Part shown: positions 45,752 to 54,205 of the stretch, piece by piece
Numbering within the stretch: position 1 is the stretch's first letter
How the letters are laid out: each line of letters starts with the position of its first letter
Origin: Mariniradius saccharolyticus AK6
GTDB taxonomy: Bacteria; Bacteroidota; Bacteroidia; Cytophagales; Cyclobacteriaceae
DNA: 64,000 nt
Assembly (NCBI RefSeq): GCF_000330725.2
Contig: NZ_AMZY02000013.1
Span: 186,001-250,000, forward strand
Direction: 5' to 3'
Program-made: the position numbers and the translations under genes
The notes under the pieces: model-generated
Database searches by the model: none
Seen by the model: only the letters and a program-made list of their open reading frames with translations
Told to the model about the DNA's origin: nothing

Positions 45752-47529
45752 GAATATATTTTCTTGAATTTCGCGTAGGATTCGGCCAACTTGATATCGT
45801 ACTTGTTGGCCTTGTAGCCTTGACCGTTGTATCCAAATGCAAAGGCTGCCCAGTTGTAGGCGGATTCGTCTTCGCCCTGAATGTATTCATAGAGCTTTTT
45901 GCCCTTGTGGGATTTGGTCATAATGAAGGCCAAGAAATCGAGAAAATGGTAGAGCTCGTTTTCATGCTGCTTTTTCTCAAAATCTTTGTAATCAGCATAG
46001 TTCCTCGATTTGATATTGTGGTCAAGGTTTTCACCCAATATCTGAAACAGCCCCCAAGACGCGGAATAAACAGCGGCTTTTTCGTTGATGGCTTTGGCCT
46101 TGTTGAGCCTATCGTATTCGCCAAAACCGCCTTTGTAATAGTCCCTTGTCCAGAATTTATAGAGTATGTCTGGATTGGATTTTGAGAGCACTTCGATTTT
46201 TCCCTTTGCTTCTGCCTTGAGTTGGTCTTCGGTCTTGCCTTCTTTTGGCAATTTGGTGTATATGTCGTTGTACACGTGTTTCCAAAACAAATGCCCTTCA
46301 AAAAGAATCTTGGCTCTACCGTCACTCAAATGACCCCGGCCAGAGGATTCCACCGAGACGACGGCCTTAATGACAGGCATCTTGAGAAGGATCTTTTTGG
46401 GGCCATTGGCGAGGTTTTCCAGTTCCTCTTGAATCTGATCGTCATTGAGGATTTTCCTGTTGATATTGTCCTGAATCTGTACAAATGGGAAAAGGTTGGT
46501 GGTGGGCACTTCTTCACCTCTTGAAAGCATCAGCGCATTTTTCAACTCGGTTGCAGGGGAACCAGAAGGTACTGCGGTTGGCTTTGATGAATCCAAGCCA
46601 AAAGCCTTGTCCTCCTCTTCAAACTCAGCGTCTTCTTCCATCAACTCGTCCATAACCTCAGGCTGTGAACTTGGACGGGGACCGGTTCCGGGTTGCTCGG
46701 TTGCTCGCATTTCACCTTCGGGAGATGCGCCTGGCGCAGTCGTTCCGGTGCCGGCATTGGGATTTCTCCAGCGTTCCCGGAAGTATTTCAGAGACCTATC
46801 GCCAAAGTAGAAAGCGATCATCATCAGAAAGGCAGTTTCAAAAAACTCGAATTGCTGTATGCGCAGCTGCAATAGATTTGGATCGACATCGGTATTGCCC
46901 ATGCTGCTGATGAGCAAGGAAATGCCACCGAAAAGCAGGGTAAATGCGATCATCCCTCGTACGGTTCCGGGCGGTAGCCCAAAGGTTTGGCTGCGGTAGG
47001 GATTATGGGTAGGCTCCCTTACGCCGCTGTTCGGCAGATCGACTCCGAATTCCCTAGCTTCTTTTTTCGCCTTCGCGATTTCTTTCCATTCCCCATCGGT
47101 AATCCCAAAATTGATATTGTAGTGATATACAGACCAAACGAAATAAATCATGAACACCGCAATCCAAACGACCATGATGAGCAAGCCCATAATCGCAAAG
47201 AGATTGTTTTGATTGAGGTACATTACAAAGCTGTACACCATCGCCAATGCCACCAATACGATGGAGAAGACAATGGTGCCCTTGAAAAAGACATCGTGGT
47301 ATTTGTTGACGTAGTAGGAACCTGCCTCGTCCTCACCTCTGTAATGCCGAACCAAAATGGCATACAATAGGCCTACCACAAGCAAAGCTGGAATGATATA
47401 GGCCAAAAACTGCAGCTCGTCGTTGGAGTCCAAAGCCATATAGATGCCGTACGTGGCAACAATTCCAAGGGCAAAAACAGCCGCAACCTTGATGATCAAT
47501 CTGATCTTTTTTTGGGTTAGTTGATTCAT
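45748..47529 (-). CDS. Membrane protein with C-terminal phage-type N-acetylmuramidase domain
   Basis: A 593-residue protein. Six hydrophobic helices lie at about 11-32, 40-60, 85-105, 110-135, 190-210 and 228-246. A Pro/Glu/acid-rich linker (250-330) follows. Residues ~370-593 match the N-acetylmuramidase family (PF11860/DUF3380) of phage endolysins: AVVSVESSGRGHL with predicted catalytic Glu394, then ILFEGHLFWKH, YSASWGLFQILGEN and the terminal FGYNGQGY. A lysin domain on a six-helix anchor is unusual. It overlaps the DUF5675 gene upstream and the DUF4230 lipoprotein gene downstream by four bases each. Confidence 0.82.
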   Translation of the reverse strand: MNQLTQKKIRLIIKVAAVFALGIVATYGIYMALDSNDELQFLAYIIPALLVVGLLYAILVRHYRGEDEAGSYYVNKYHDVFFKGTIVFSIVLVALAMVYSFVMYLNQNNLFAIMGLLIMVVWIAVFMIYFVWSVYHYNINFGITDGEWKEIAKAKKEAREFGVDLPNSGVREPTHNPYRSQTFGLPPGTVRGMIAFTLLFGGISLLISSMGNTDVDPNLLQLRIQQFEFFETAFLMMIAFYFGDRSLKYFRERWRNPNAGTGTTAPGASPEGEMRATEQPGTGPRPSSQPEVMDELMEEDAEFEEEDKAFGLDSSKPTAVPSGSPATELKNALMLSRGEEVPTTNLFPFVQIQDNINRKILNDDQIQEELENLANGPKKILLKMPVIKAVVSVESSGRGHLSDGRAKILFEGHLFWKHVYNDIYTKLPKEGKTEDQLKAEAKGKIEVLSKSNPDILYKFWTRDYYKGGFGEYDRLNKAKAINEKAAVYSASWGLFQILGENLDHNIKSRNYADYKDFEKKQHENELYHFLDFLAFIMTKSHKGKKLYEYIQGEDESAYNWAAFAFGYNGQGYKANKYDIKLAESYAKFKKIYS

Positions 47530-48359
47530 GTCTTTATCAGTTTACTTCTCTCAAACCAATTCTCATTCAATACTTGTATTGTCACCTGTTCATGTGATTC
47601 CAACAGGGCTGAGACAATCCGGTAAAATCTTTCGTAGGCCTTTTCAGAATACTTGAGCGCCATTTTGACGTCGACATTGATGCCATCAGCAATCAGGATG
47701 CACCCGTCAGTATGCTCGTGGGTATTTCCGATGTGGATGTAGATTCCCTCATAGCCAGGGACGTTTCTTAGGTGGATGTGCTTAGTAAACCAGTTGTATT
47801 TGGCTTGGTAATCCCGTGTTATTCGCGAATCTGCGGGATTGACAGGACTGAAGCCCACCTCATACAATCCCTCTGGAATCCGCGTTTTTCCCTTGATTTT
47901 TTCATCCCGATGGGTATCTTCGAGGGCATAGGCAAAAAATTTGTTCCTGAGGAAAAACATTCCCAAGGTCGTCTCGCCGTCATCCATGTACCGCAACAAA
48001 GTAAGCGTAGCTTTGCCAAGCGGCTCACCCAATTTGTCGCCCGCCTGTTGCAGCTGATTCTCTAGCTCATGGATTTTTTGTTGGAGTTCTGATTTTTCGG
48101 TTTCGCTAACTGTAGTCGTGCCTTGGATGGGAAGAACTTTTGCCGGCGCAGATGCCGGAATTGACTCAACCTGCTTTCCCGATTCTCCTTTAAATGCTTT
48201 CCCAATGGATTTAATCCCTTTGTCCGCAAGCGCCAAAATATAGCCGATGAATCCGATGAGGTACAGCCAAATTTTGCCCAGTAAATCGGGGTTTGTCACA
48301 AAAATCAACACGACTACCGCCAACAATGCAATGACAAGAAGTGCCGCAAAATTTTTCAT
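47526..48359 (-). CDS. Membrane-anchored DUF5675 protein
   Basis: A 277-residue protein. ATG 48359 is preferred (helix begins at once: MKNFAALLVIALLAVVVLIF); the frame from 48392 adds 11 residues. Two helices at ~4-22 and 27-45, an amphipathic stretch, a coiled coil at ~83-112, and a DUF5675 domain at ~117-265. The domain, usually in phage or prophage proteins, contains IHIGNTHEHTDGCILI, where His209 and Cys220 are spaced like the His/Cys of L,D-transpeptidases (YkuD). That likeness is my inference. It is the first gene of the four-gene operon, with an AT-rich upstream region as promoter. Confidence 0.82.
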   Translation of the reverse strand: MKNFAALLVIALLAVVVLIFVTNPDLLGKIWLYLIGFIGYILALADKGIKSIGKAFKGESGKQVESIPASAPAKVLPIQGTTTVSETEKSELQQKIHELENQLQQAGDKLGEPLGKATLTLLRYMDDGETTLGMFFLRNKFFAYALEDTHRDEKIKGKTRIPEGLYEVGFSPVNPADSRITRDYQAKYNWFTKHIHLRNVPGYEGIYIHIGNTHEHTDGCILIADGINVDVKMALKYSEKAYERFYRIVSALLESHEQVTIQVLNENWFERSKLIKT

Positions 48360-48740
48360 AGAAATCCAAAAACCCGTTATTGAAGGAATCAATTACTAAA
48401 ACCAGTACTCAAAAAACTCTCTAAGAATTCTAAAATTTAAAAAATCACTTTGTTAAAATCAAGAAAATAATGGAATATCAAAATTTATATTTATTGAAGC
48501 GGATTCTAGTAATGTTGAAATCCAGTTATATTCTAATCAGATAGTTTTAAAAATCAAGATGGAAAAAAATTCATACTTCGCCAAGATTGGCATTCTCTCG
48601 AAAACTTTCGGATAATAAACCCCTTCCATTTAAATCCGCAAATCACTTTTTGTAAAAAATGAATCAATTTTTTGATCAAAAGACTTAAACACGCCATTCT
48701 ATTTTCCTAACTTGAAAGTCTAAACAACAATCTTTTCACA
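48360..48740. other. AT-rich divergent intergenic region
   Basis: 381 bases between the DUF5675 gene and the molybdenum-hydroxylase operon. The region is about 70% A/T and must contain promoters for both directions, but no exact TTG-N-TAnnTTTG pair stands out. The one clear symmetry is a short ATCAA-TTTT-TTGAT palindrome near 48660-48680. No gene or RNA is visible. Confidence 0.5.
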
Positions 48741-49199
48741 ATGGCAAACTTTAAACTTCGAATCAACGGCACCGACCATCAGGTTGACGTTGAGGATGAT
48801 ACCCCGCTGCTATGGGTGCTCAGAGACCATTTGGGCTTGGTAGGCACGAAGTATTCCTGCGGAATAGCCCAATGCGGTGCTTGTACGGTACATATCAATG
48901 GAGAAGCAATGTTTTCTTGCACACTCCCAGTGTCGAGCGTTGGAAGCGATGAAGTCACGACGATAGAAGGCTTGTCCGAGGAAGGATCCCATCCTGTCCA
49001 AAAGGCCTGGGAAGAAGTGGATGTAGCCCAATGCGGTTATTGTCAGGCAGGTCAGATCATGACAGCGGCAGCATTTCTTAGAAAAAACCCCAAACCTACG
49101 ATGGAGGAAATCGAGAATGCGATGAACAGGAACATCTGTAGGTGTGGCACTTACCACAAAATTCGTGAAGCAGTGGCAATGGCAGCTAAATCGAAATAA
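48741..49199 (+). CDS. [2Fe-2S] subunit of a molybdenum hydroxylase
   Basis: A 152-residue protein with two [2Fe-2S] domains: a plant-ferredoxin-like one ([17 protein letters not shown]) and the all-helical one ([10 protein letters not shown] and [17 protein letters not shown]). This is the small subunit of xanthine-dehydrogenase-family enzymes of the isoquinoline-1-oxidoreductase/aldehyde-oxidase type. It is two bases upstream of the large subunit. There is no FAD subunit gene beside it, so electrons probably go to a cytochrome or quinone. No signal peptide; it presumably exits with the Tat-dependent large subunit. Confidence 0.92.
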   Translation: MANFKLRINGTDHQVDVEDDTPLLWVLRDHLGLVGTKYSCGIAQCGACTVHINGEAMFSCTLPVSSVGSDEVTTIEGLSEEGSHPVQKAWEEVDVAQCGYCQAGQIMTAAAFLRKNPKPTMEEIENAMNRNICRCGTYHKIREAVAMAAKSK

Positions 49200-49201
49200 T
49201 C

Positions 49202-51364
49202 ATGGCAACAATCACAGATACAAAAAGAAGGGATTTCCTGAAATTGGCTGCTACGGCCACGGGAGGCTTGTTCATTGGTTTCGGCTGGTCGAGCTGCGAC
49301 TCGCCAAAGGTGAAGGTGCTTAGCACAGACGAGATTCTGGCACAAGCCAAGAACTTCAATGCCTATCTTTCCATTTCCCCAACCGGAGACGTAGTGATCT
49401 ATTCTCCAAACCCCGAATTGGGACAAAACATCAAGACCTCTTTTCCCATGGTCGTTGCGGAGGAATTGGATGCGGATTGGTCCAAAGTCAGGGTACTCCA
49501 AGCCAACTTGGATACTGAAAAATATGACAGGCAGTTGACCGGCGGTTCTGGTGCGATGCCTCATTCTTGGGAAAGACTCAGAAAAGCAGGTGCGACCGCG
49601 AGACATCTTTTGGTGGCAGCAGCGGCCAAAACTTGGCAAGTTTCAGCCGAAGAAATCACCGTTGAAAACGGGGTTATTTCCCACAAAGGAAGTAGCAAAA
49701 AGGGACATTTTGGGGAATTTGTGGCAGAAGCATCCACAATGACAGCTCCTGAGGATGTCAAACTTAAAGAAAAGAAGGATTTCAAGATCATTGGAACTCC
49801 GGTCAAAAACGTGGATTCCAAGGACATGTACACTGGCAAGCCCCTGTTCGGATTGGACTTCTACCGCGAAGGAATGGTCAATGCCATGATCCAACGTCCA
49901 CCGTTCGGAATGAAGATTAAGGCTGTGGACGAGTCTGCAGCTAGGGCGGTTCCAGGAGTATCCGACGTGGTGGTCATCGGCAACAGTGTTGCTGTGGTCG
50001 GTGAAAAGACCTGGCCGCTGATGAAAGCAAAGAAACTGCTTCGAGTCGAATACGAACCCGATGGCTCTGTAGAAAGTACAGCAGACCATGACCGGCTTTT
50101 CCAACAGTTATTGGCAACGGGAAAAGCTGATGTCAAGAGGAAAGATGGAAATGTGGACGCAGCATTCAAGTCGGCGGCACAAGTTGTCACGGCAGAATAT
50201 CAGTGTCCATTCCTGGCGCATTCGCCCATGGAGCCGGAGAACTTCTTTGCGCATGTACAAGGCGACAAAGTGGAACTGGTTGGGCCTACCCAAACCCCGG
50301 ACCGGGCAAGACAGGACACAGCGCAATTGTTGGGAATCCCACCAGAAAACGTAACGGTTCAGATCACGAGACTTGGAGGAGGATTTGGCCGAAGGCTTCG
50401 GACTGATTTTGCTTTGGAGGCCGCGCAGATTTCCCAAGCTACAGGAAAACCGGTGAAAGTGACCTGGAGCAGGGAAGATGAATTGACAGGAGGTGCCTAT
50501 AGACCAGCGGTACGGTACAGGTTTGAAGCTGCATTGGATGCTGAGGGCAATATGATCGGCTACAAACTCAGGGGAGTTGGTATGAATGCCGGGAACTCCA
50601 CTCGGGAGAACAACTTCCCATCGGGCGCGGTCGATAACGTGCTGATCGAATCCATCGACCACAAATCCAGCATCACAACCAACGCTTGGCGTGCGCCGAT
50701 TACCAACTTCTTGGCTTATGCGGAGCAGTCTTTCTTAGACGAAGTCGCCTTAGCCGCCAAAAAAGACCCCGTACAATTCAGGTTGGATTTGTTGCAAAGA
50801 GCAAAAACAAACCCGGTTGGCGAATTGGGCTATGATGTGGACCGTATGATCGGCGTCGTGAAAACAGCTGCTGAAAAGTCGAATTGGGGTAAAAATCCTG
50901 ATGTGCAACAAGGATTCAGTGTTTATTTCTCACACCGATCCTATGTTGCCCAAGTGGCGGATATCGTGATGGAAAACAATACACCAACTTTGAAGAAGAT
51001 CACCGCAGTGACGGATTGTGGGATGGTCATCAATCCCACTGGTGCAAACCATCAAGTGCGCGGCGGCATCGTAGATGGCATGGGACATGCAATGTATGGC
51101 AACCTCACCTTCGAGAATGGCTTACCGAAACAACGGAATTTCGATACCTATCGCTTGATTCGTCTAAAGGAAGTTCCAGAAATAGATGTTCACTATGTGG
51201 ATAGCGGTTTTGATCCAACTGGATTGGGTGAACCGGCGCTTCCTCCGACAGGTGGGGCGATTGCCAATGCAATATTCAAAGCAACGGGTAGAAGGTTGAG
51301 AAGCCAGCCATTTATCGAGCAAAAGGAATTTTCTGATATCCGACTGGAAATACGAAGAGCTTAG
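49202..51364 (+). CDS. Molybdopterin-binding large subunit of a molybdenum hydroxylase
   Basis: A 720-residue molybdenum-cofactor subunit like isoquinoline 1-oxidoreductase beta. A twin-arginine-type signal (TKRRDFLKLAATATGGLFIG) marks export of the folded enzyme. Molybdopterin-binding segments include GGGFGRRLRTDFALEA, QVRGGIVDGMGHAM and the terminal GLGEPALPPTGGAIANAI, whose Glu is the conserved catalytic base. The family oxidises N-heterocycles, aldehydes or similar substrates outside the cytoplasm. Maturation would need XdhC-like and MocA-like proteins; such a pair lies at 60.5-62.2 kb. A terminator follows. Confidence 0.9.
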   Translation: MATITDTKRRDFLKLAATATGGLFIGFGWSSCDSPKVKVLSTDEILAQAKNFNAYLSISPTGDVVIYSPNPELGQNIKTSFPMVVAEELDADWSKVRVLQANLDTEKYDRQLTGGSGAMPHSWERLRKAGATARHLLVAAAAKTWQVSAEEITVENGVISHKGSSKKGHFGEFVAEASTMTAPEDVKLKEKKDFKIIGTPVKNVDSKDMYTGKPLFGLDFYREGMVNAMIQRPPFGMKIKAVDESAARAVPGVSDVVVIGNSVAVVGEKTWPLMKAKKLLRVEYEPDGSVESTADHDRLFQQLLATGKADVKRKDGNVDAAFKSAAQVVTAEYQCPFLAHSPMEPENFFAHVQGDKVELVGPTQTPDRARQDTAQLLGIPPENVTVQITRLGGGFGRRLRTDFALEAAQISQATGKPVKVTWSREDELTGGAYRPAVRYRFEAALDAEGNMIGYKLRGVGMNAGNSTRENNFPSGAVDNVLIESIDHKSSITTNAWRAPITNFLAYAEQSFLDEVALAAKKDPVQFRLDLLQRAKTNPVGELGYDVDRMIGVVKTAAEKSNWGKNPDVQQGFSVYFSHRSYVAQVADIVMENNTPTLKKITAVTDCGMVINPTGANHQVRGGIVDGMGHAMYGNLTFENGLPKQRNFDTYRLIRLKEVPEIDVHYVDSGFDPTGLGEPALPPTGGAIANAIFKATGRRLRSQPFIEQKEFSDIRLEIRRA

Positions 51365-51428
51365 ATTCGAAATTTGTTGGATTGGAAAATTCGAAATTTC
51401 TTTTGAACCAAACCAATTGTTGAAATGC

Positions 51429-51466
51429 AAAAAAGCCTCCAAGTTTAATTTGGAGGCTTTTTTCTT
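51429..51466 (+). terminator. Terminator after the molybdenum hydroxylase
   Basis: AAAAAAGCCTCCAA (51429-51442) pairs with TTGGAGGCTTTTTT (51450-51463) around a seven-base loop; the T-tract continues as CTTTAC. Strong and probably bidirectional, shared with the convergent glnS gene about 80 bases away. Confidence 0.85.
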
Positions 51467-51489
51467 TACTTTTATATTTTTTCTCTGCT

Positions 51490-51548
51490 CTCGGAAAACC
51501 CTGATTTTTCAACCTTCAAATTTTGTAATTTTCCAACTTTGAAATCTC
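51490..51548. repeat. Degenerate pyrimidine-rich repeat next to glnS
   Basis: A run of loosely repeated TTCAA, TTTTCCAA and TCTCAATT units with ~9-base period between the terminator and the end of glnS. It resembles the CAATCT tract at the left edge of the window, but is more diverged. Confidence 0.4.
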
Positions 51549-53585
51549 TCAATTCAACTTTTCCGCTTCAACCCGAAGTAGCTCATTTTCATCCGCTTTT
51601 CCAGCAAGGATAAAATCCAGGGCTGCCTGTGTTTTTGCTTGACCTTTGTTCAACAGCACGCCCAAAGCCAACATTACCGCGATACGTGTCCCGACTTTTT
51701 TGGCGGGCGTGTCAAAAAGCGCCTCAAGTTCCTCATAGCTAACTTCCTCTGCGAATACTTTGATCGAATTGATCGCAGATTCCAACTTATCGCCGGAAAG
51801 ATTGGTGAGCTTCTTCCCAATTTGTTGAATCTCGTTCAAAGCCTTTTTTTGTCCTTGGGGTTGAGCTGGTGCTTGTGGTTTTGGTTGGGCCTGGGTTGGC
51901 GTTTGGACGTTTTGCTTTGCCCAAGTGTCCTTTAGTCCAACAGTCTTATTGAATACCAGATGCCCATTCTTTGAATCCGGGTCAAGTGTGAAGTAGCCTA
52001 GTCGCTGGAATTGGTACTTGCTATCCATCGTGGCATTTGCCAGAAATGGCTCCAAGTAAGCTTTTTTGATCACATTCAGTGAGTTGGGATTGATAAACTC
52101 CATGAAACTTTTCTCCTCGTGTGCATCCGGCGCCTCATCCAAAAACAGGCGATCATATTCCCTGACTTCTGCGGTGATGGCATGGGCGATGGAAACCCAA
52201 TGGAGCGTTCCTTTCACCTTTCGCTCACTGGCTTCGGTTCCGCTTCCAGATCTGGAATCCGGATCGTAGGTGACATGGATTTCCAGGATATTTCCTGCCG
52301 CATCTTTCACGACTGACTCACCTTTGATGATGTAGGCACTTTTTAGACGGACTTCATTGCCAAGCGAAAGACGGAAAAAGTTCTTGCCGCCATCTTCCTT
52401 GAAGTCCTCCTGCTCGATGTACAATTCCCTAGAAAAAGGGACTTCGTGACTACCTGAATTGGCCTCTTCCGGGTTGTTTTCCAAATGCAGGATTTCTGTT
52501 TGGCCTTCTGGATAATTGGTAATAACCAGTTTCACAGGATTGAGCACCGCCATCACACGGGTAGCGGTTTGGTTCAAGTCCTCTCGGATGCAGAACTCCA
52601 GCAAAGAGACATCCGTTACGTTGTCCCGTTTGGCGATACCCGCCAAATCACTGAATTTGCGGATGGAAGTCGGCGTGTAGCCCCTTCTTCTAAGGCCCGA
52701 AATGGTTGGCATGCGTGGGTCATCCCAACCTGAGACAATATTCTTTTGGACAAGTTCAAGAAGCTTTCGCTTGCTCATCACCGTATAGCTCAGATTTCTC
52801 CTTGCAAATTCCCTTTGCTTTGGTCTCAGCAACGATGGGTCATAGATTTGATCCAAATACCAATCATACAGCTCCCGATGTGCCCTAAATTCCAAGGTAC
52901 ATAGGGAATGCGAAACCTGCTCGACATAATCGGATTCACCGTGTGCCCAGTCGTACATGGGATAGATACACCATTTGTCACCTGTGCGGTGGTGATGGGC
53001 ATTGATGATGCGGTACATGATGGGGTCACGCATGTGCATGTTGGGCGAAGCCATATCGACCTTGGCCCTCAGTACATAGCTACCCGCTGGAAATTCCCCG
53101 TTTTTCATCCGGTTGAAAAGATCCAAGCTCTCGGCGATTGGGCGATTTCTGAAGGGGCTTGCTGTTCCCGGACTTGTCGGCGTGCCTTTCTGCGCAGCGA
53201 TTTGTTCGGAAGTTTGATGGTCTACATACGCCTTGTCATCCTTAATCATCTGCAAAGCCCAATCATACAACTGTTGGAAATAATCCGAGGCATAGCATTC
53301 ATTGGCCCATTTGAAACCAAGCCAAGCAATATCCCGCTTGATGGCGTCTACGTATTCTTGTTCCTCCTTGGAAGGGTTGGTGTCGTCAAAGCGTAGGTTG
53401 ACAGGCGCTTCGTACTTTTCCCCCAAACCGAAATTCAGGCAAATGGAAGCAGCATGACCGATATGCAAATAACCGTTGGGTTCTGGAGGGAATCGAAAAC
53501 GGAGCTTTTCCTGCGGAAAACCGTTTGCCAAGTCTTCTTCGATGATATGTTCAATGAAATTCAGGGATTCTGTAGATTCTTTCAT
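51549..53585 (-). CDS. glnS: Glutaminyl-tRNA synthetase with C-terminal extension
   Basis: A 678-residue class I glutamine-tRNA ligase. The HIGH signature is in PPEPNGYLHIGHAASIC, and the KMSKS counterpart is YTVMSKRKLLEL. The anticodon-binding beta-barrels follow to about residue 560. A Pro/Gln-rich linker (about 566-590, TPTQAQPKPQAPAQPQG) then leads to a helical C-terminal domain of about 85 residues (NEIQQIGKKLTNLSG to the end). Such extra domains, often called YqeY/GatB-type, aid tRNA binding in other bacteria, but this one looks divergent. GlnRS makes the Glu-to-Gln transamidation route unnecessary for tRNA-Gln. Confidence 0.93.
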   Translation of the reverse strand: MKESTESLNFIEHIIEEDLANGFPQEKLRFRFPPEPNGYLHIGHAASICLNFGLGEKYEAPVNLRFDDTNPSKEEQEYVDAIKRDIAWLGFKWANECYASDYFQQLYDWALQMIKDDKAYVDHQTSEQIAAQKGTPTSPGTASPFRNRPIAESLDLFNRMKNGEFPAGSYVLRAKVDMASPNMHMRDPIMYRIINAHHHRTGDKWCIYPMYDWAHGESDYVEQVSHSLCTLEFRAHRELYDWYLDQIYDPSLLRPKQREFARRNLSYTVMSKRKLLELVQKNIVSGWDDPRMPTISGLRRRGYTPTSIRKFSDLAGIAKRDNVTDVSLLEFCIREDLNQTATRVMAVLNPVKLVITNYPEGQTEILHLENNPEEANSGSHEVPFSRELYIEQEDFKEDGGKNFFRLSLGNEVRLKSAYIIKGESVVKDAAGNILEIHVTYDPDSRSGSGTEASERKVKGTLHWVSIAHAITAEVREYDRLFLDEAPDAHEEKSFMEFINPNSLNVIKKAYLEPFLANATMDSKYQFQRLGYFTLDPDSKNGHLVFNKTVGLKDTWAKQNVQTPTQAQPKPQAPAQPQGQKKALNEIQQIGKKLTNLSGDKLESAINSIKVFAEEVSYEELEALFDTPAKKVGTRIAVMLALGVLLNKGQAKTQAALDFILAGKADENELLRVEAEKLN

Positions 53586-53670
53586 GGTCGAAAATAATGG
53601 GCCAAAAATACTTCAAATGCTAGGAATTACAACCAAAAACCATCCCCGACAAATCCTAAATTTTCTTTTG

Positions 53671-53707
53671 TCTAGCATCTCATATCTCACGTCTCAATTC
53701 TCAGATT
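53671..53707. repeat. Short TCTCA repeat
   Basis: Four TCTCA-like units with a period of about eight bases (CATCTCAT, ATCTCACG, TCTCAATT, CTCAGATT) upstream of glnS, running into the last codons of the facing small gene. Similar short pyrimidine tracts occur at 1-78 and 51490-51548. Confidence 0.4.
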
Positions 53708-54048
53708 TCATCCATCCCGCGCTCCGGCCAATAGGGACCAATCAACTTGAGCTTACTGCTGGCCTCGTCGATTTCGAATTGAACCTGGACACTGTCGCGC
53801 TCTTGCTCATGGATGGCAAGACAGGCGTTGAAAAAAACCAAATCAAAATCCAAGATCAACGACCCACTTGTGCGAGAAGAAAAATGGGGTACCGATTTGA
53901 GTTTGACGTTTTCAGCGACAGCACCTTGCTTTTTATAATAATAGGAAAGAAAAATCCCAAGATCCATTTCCTTTTCGCACAATAGCTTGGAGATGGATCG
54001 CTCGGAAGTGCTATCAAAGGGAAAATCAAATGTCCAGGTTTCTTGCAT
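53701..54048 (-). CDS. Conserved hypothetical protein (115 aa)
   Basis: A 115-residue soluble protein with no signal peptide or membrane helix. It is rich in beta-strand patterns (ETWTFDFPFDSTSERSISKL, then SGSLILDFDLVFFNACLAIH). I recognise no family. It lies about 115 bases upstream of glnS on the same strand, so it may be co-transcribed with it. Codon use and frame integrity look genuine, but no other support is available. Confidence 0.55.
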   Translation of the reverse strand: MQETWTFDFPFDSTSERSISKLLCEKEMDLGIFLSYYYKKQGAVAENVKLKSVPHFSSRTSGSLILDFDLVFFNACLAIHEQERDSVQVQFEIDEASSKLKLIGPYWPERGMDEI

Positions 54049-54205
54049 TTATTTTAAAAGGTTAGGCTTTGCTTAAGCCAAAATTACCAAAACTAACCTT
54101 AGCGCCCTTGTAATAATCGCAAAAAGGCGGATTGAACATCAAAACTGCTCGGCCCATACGATTTTCCGAAAAACAAGGGCTTGGAAATTGGCTCAGAAAG
54201 TCTTT

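Noticed and set aside
45748-48359. Prophage remnant
   Set aside because: Although two domains are of phage-lysin type, there are no integrase, capsid, tail, terminase or holin genes nearby and the operon is intact.
48660-48680. ATCAA-TTTT-TTGAT palindrome as an operator
   Set aside because: Short palindromes of this kind are expected by chance in an A/T-rich region; no regulator gene is adjacent.
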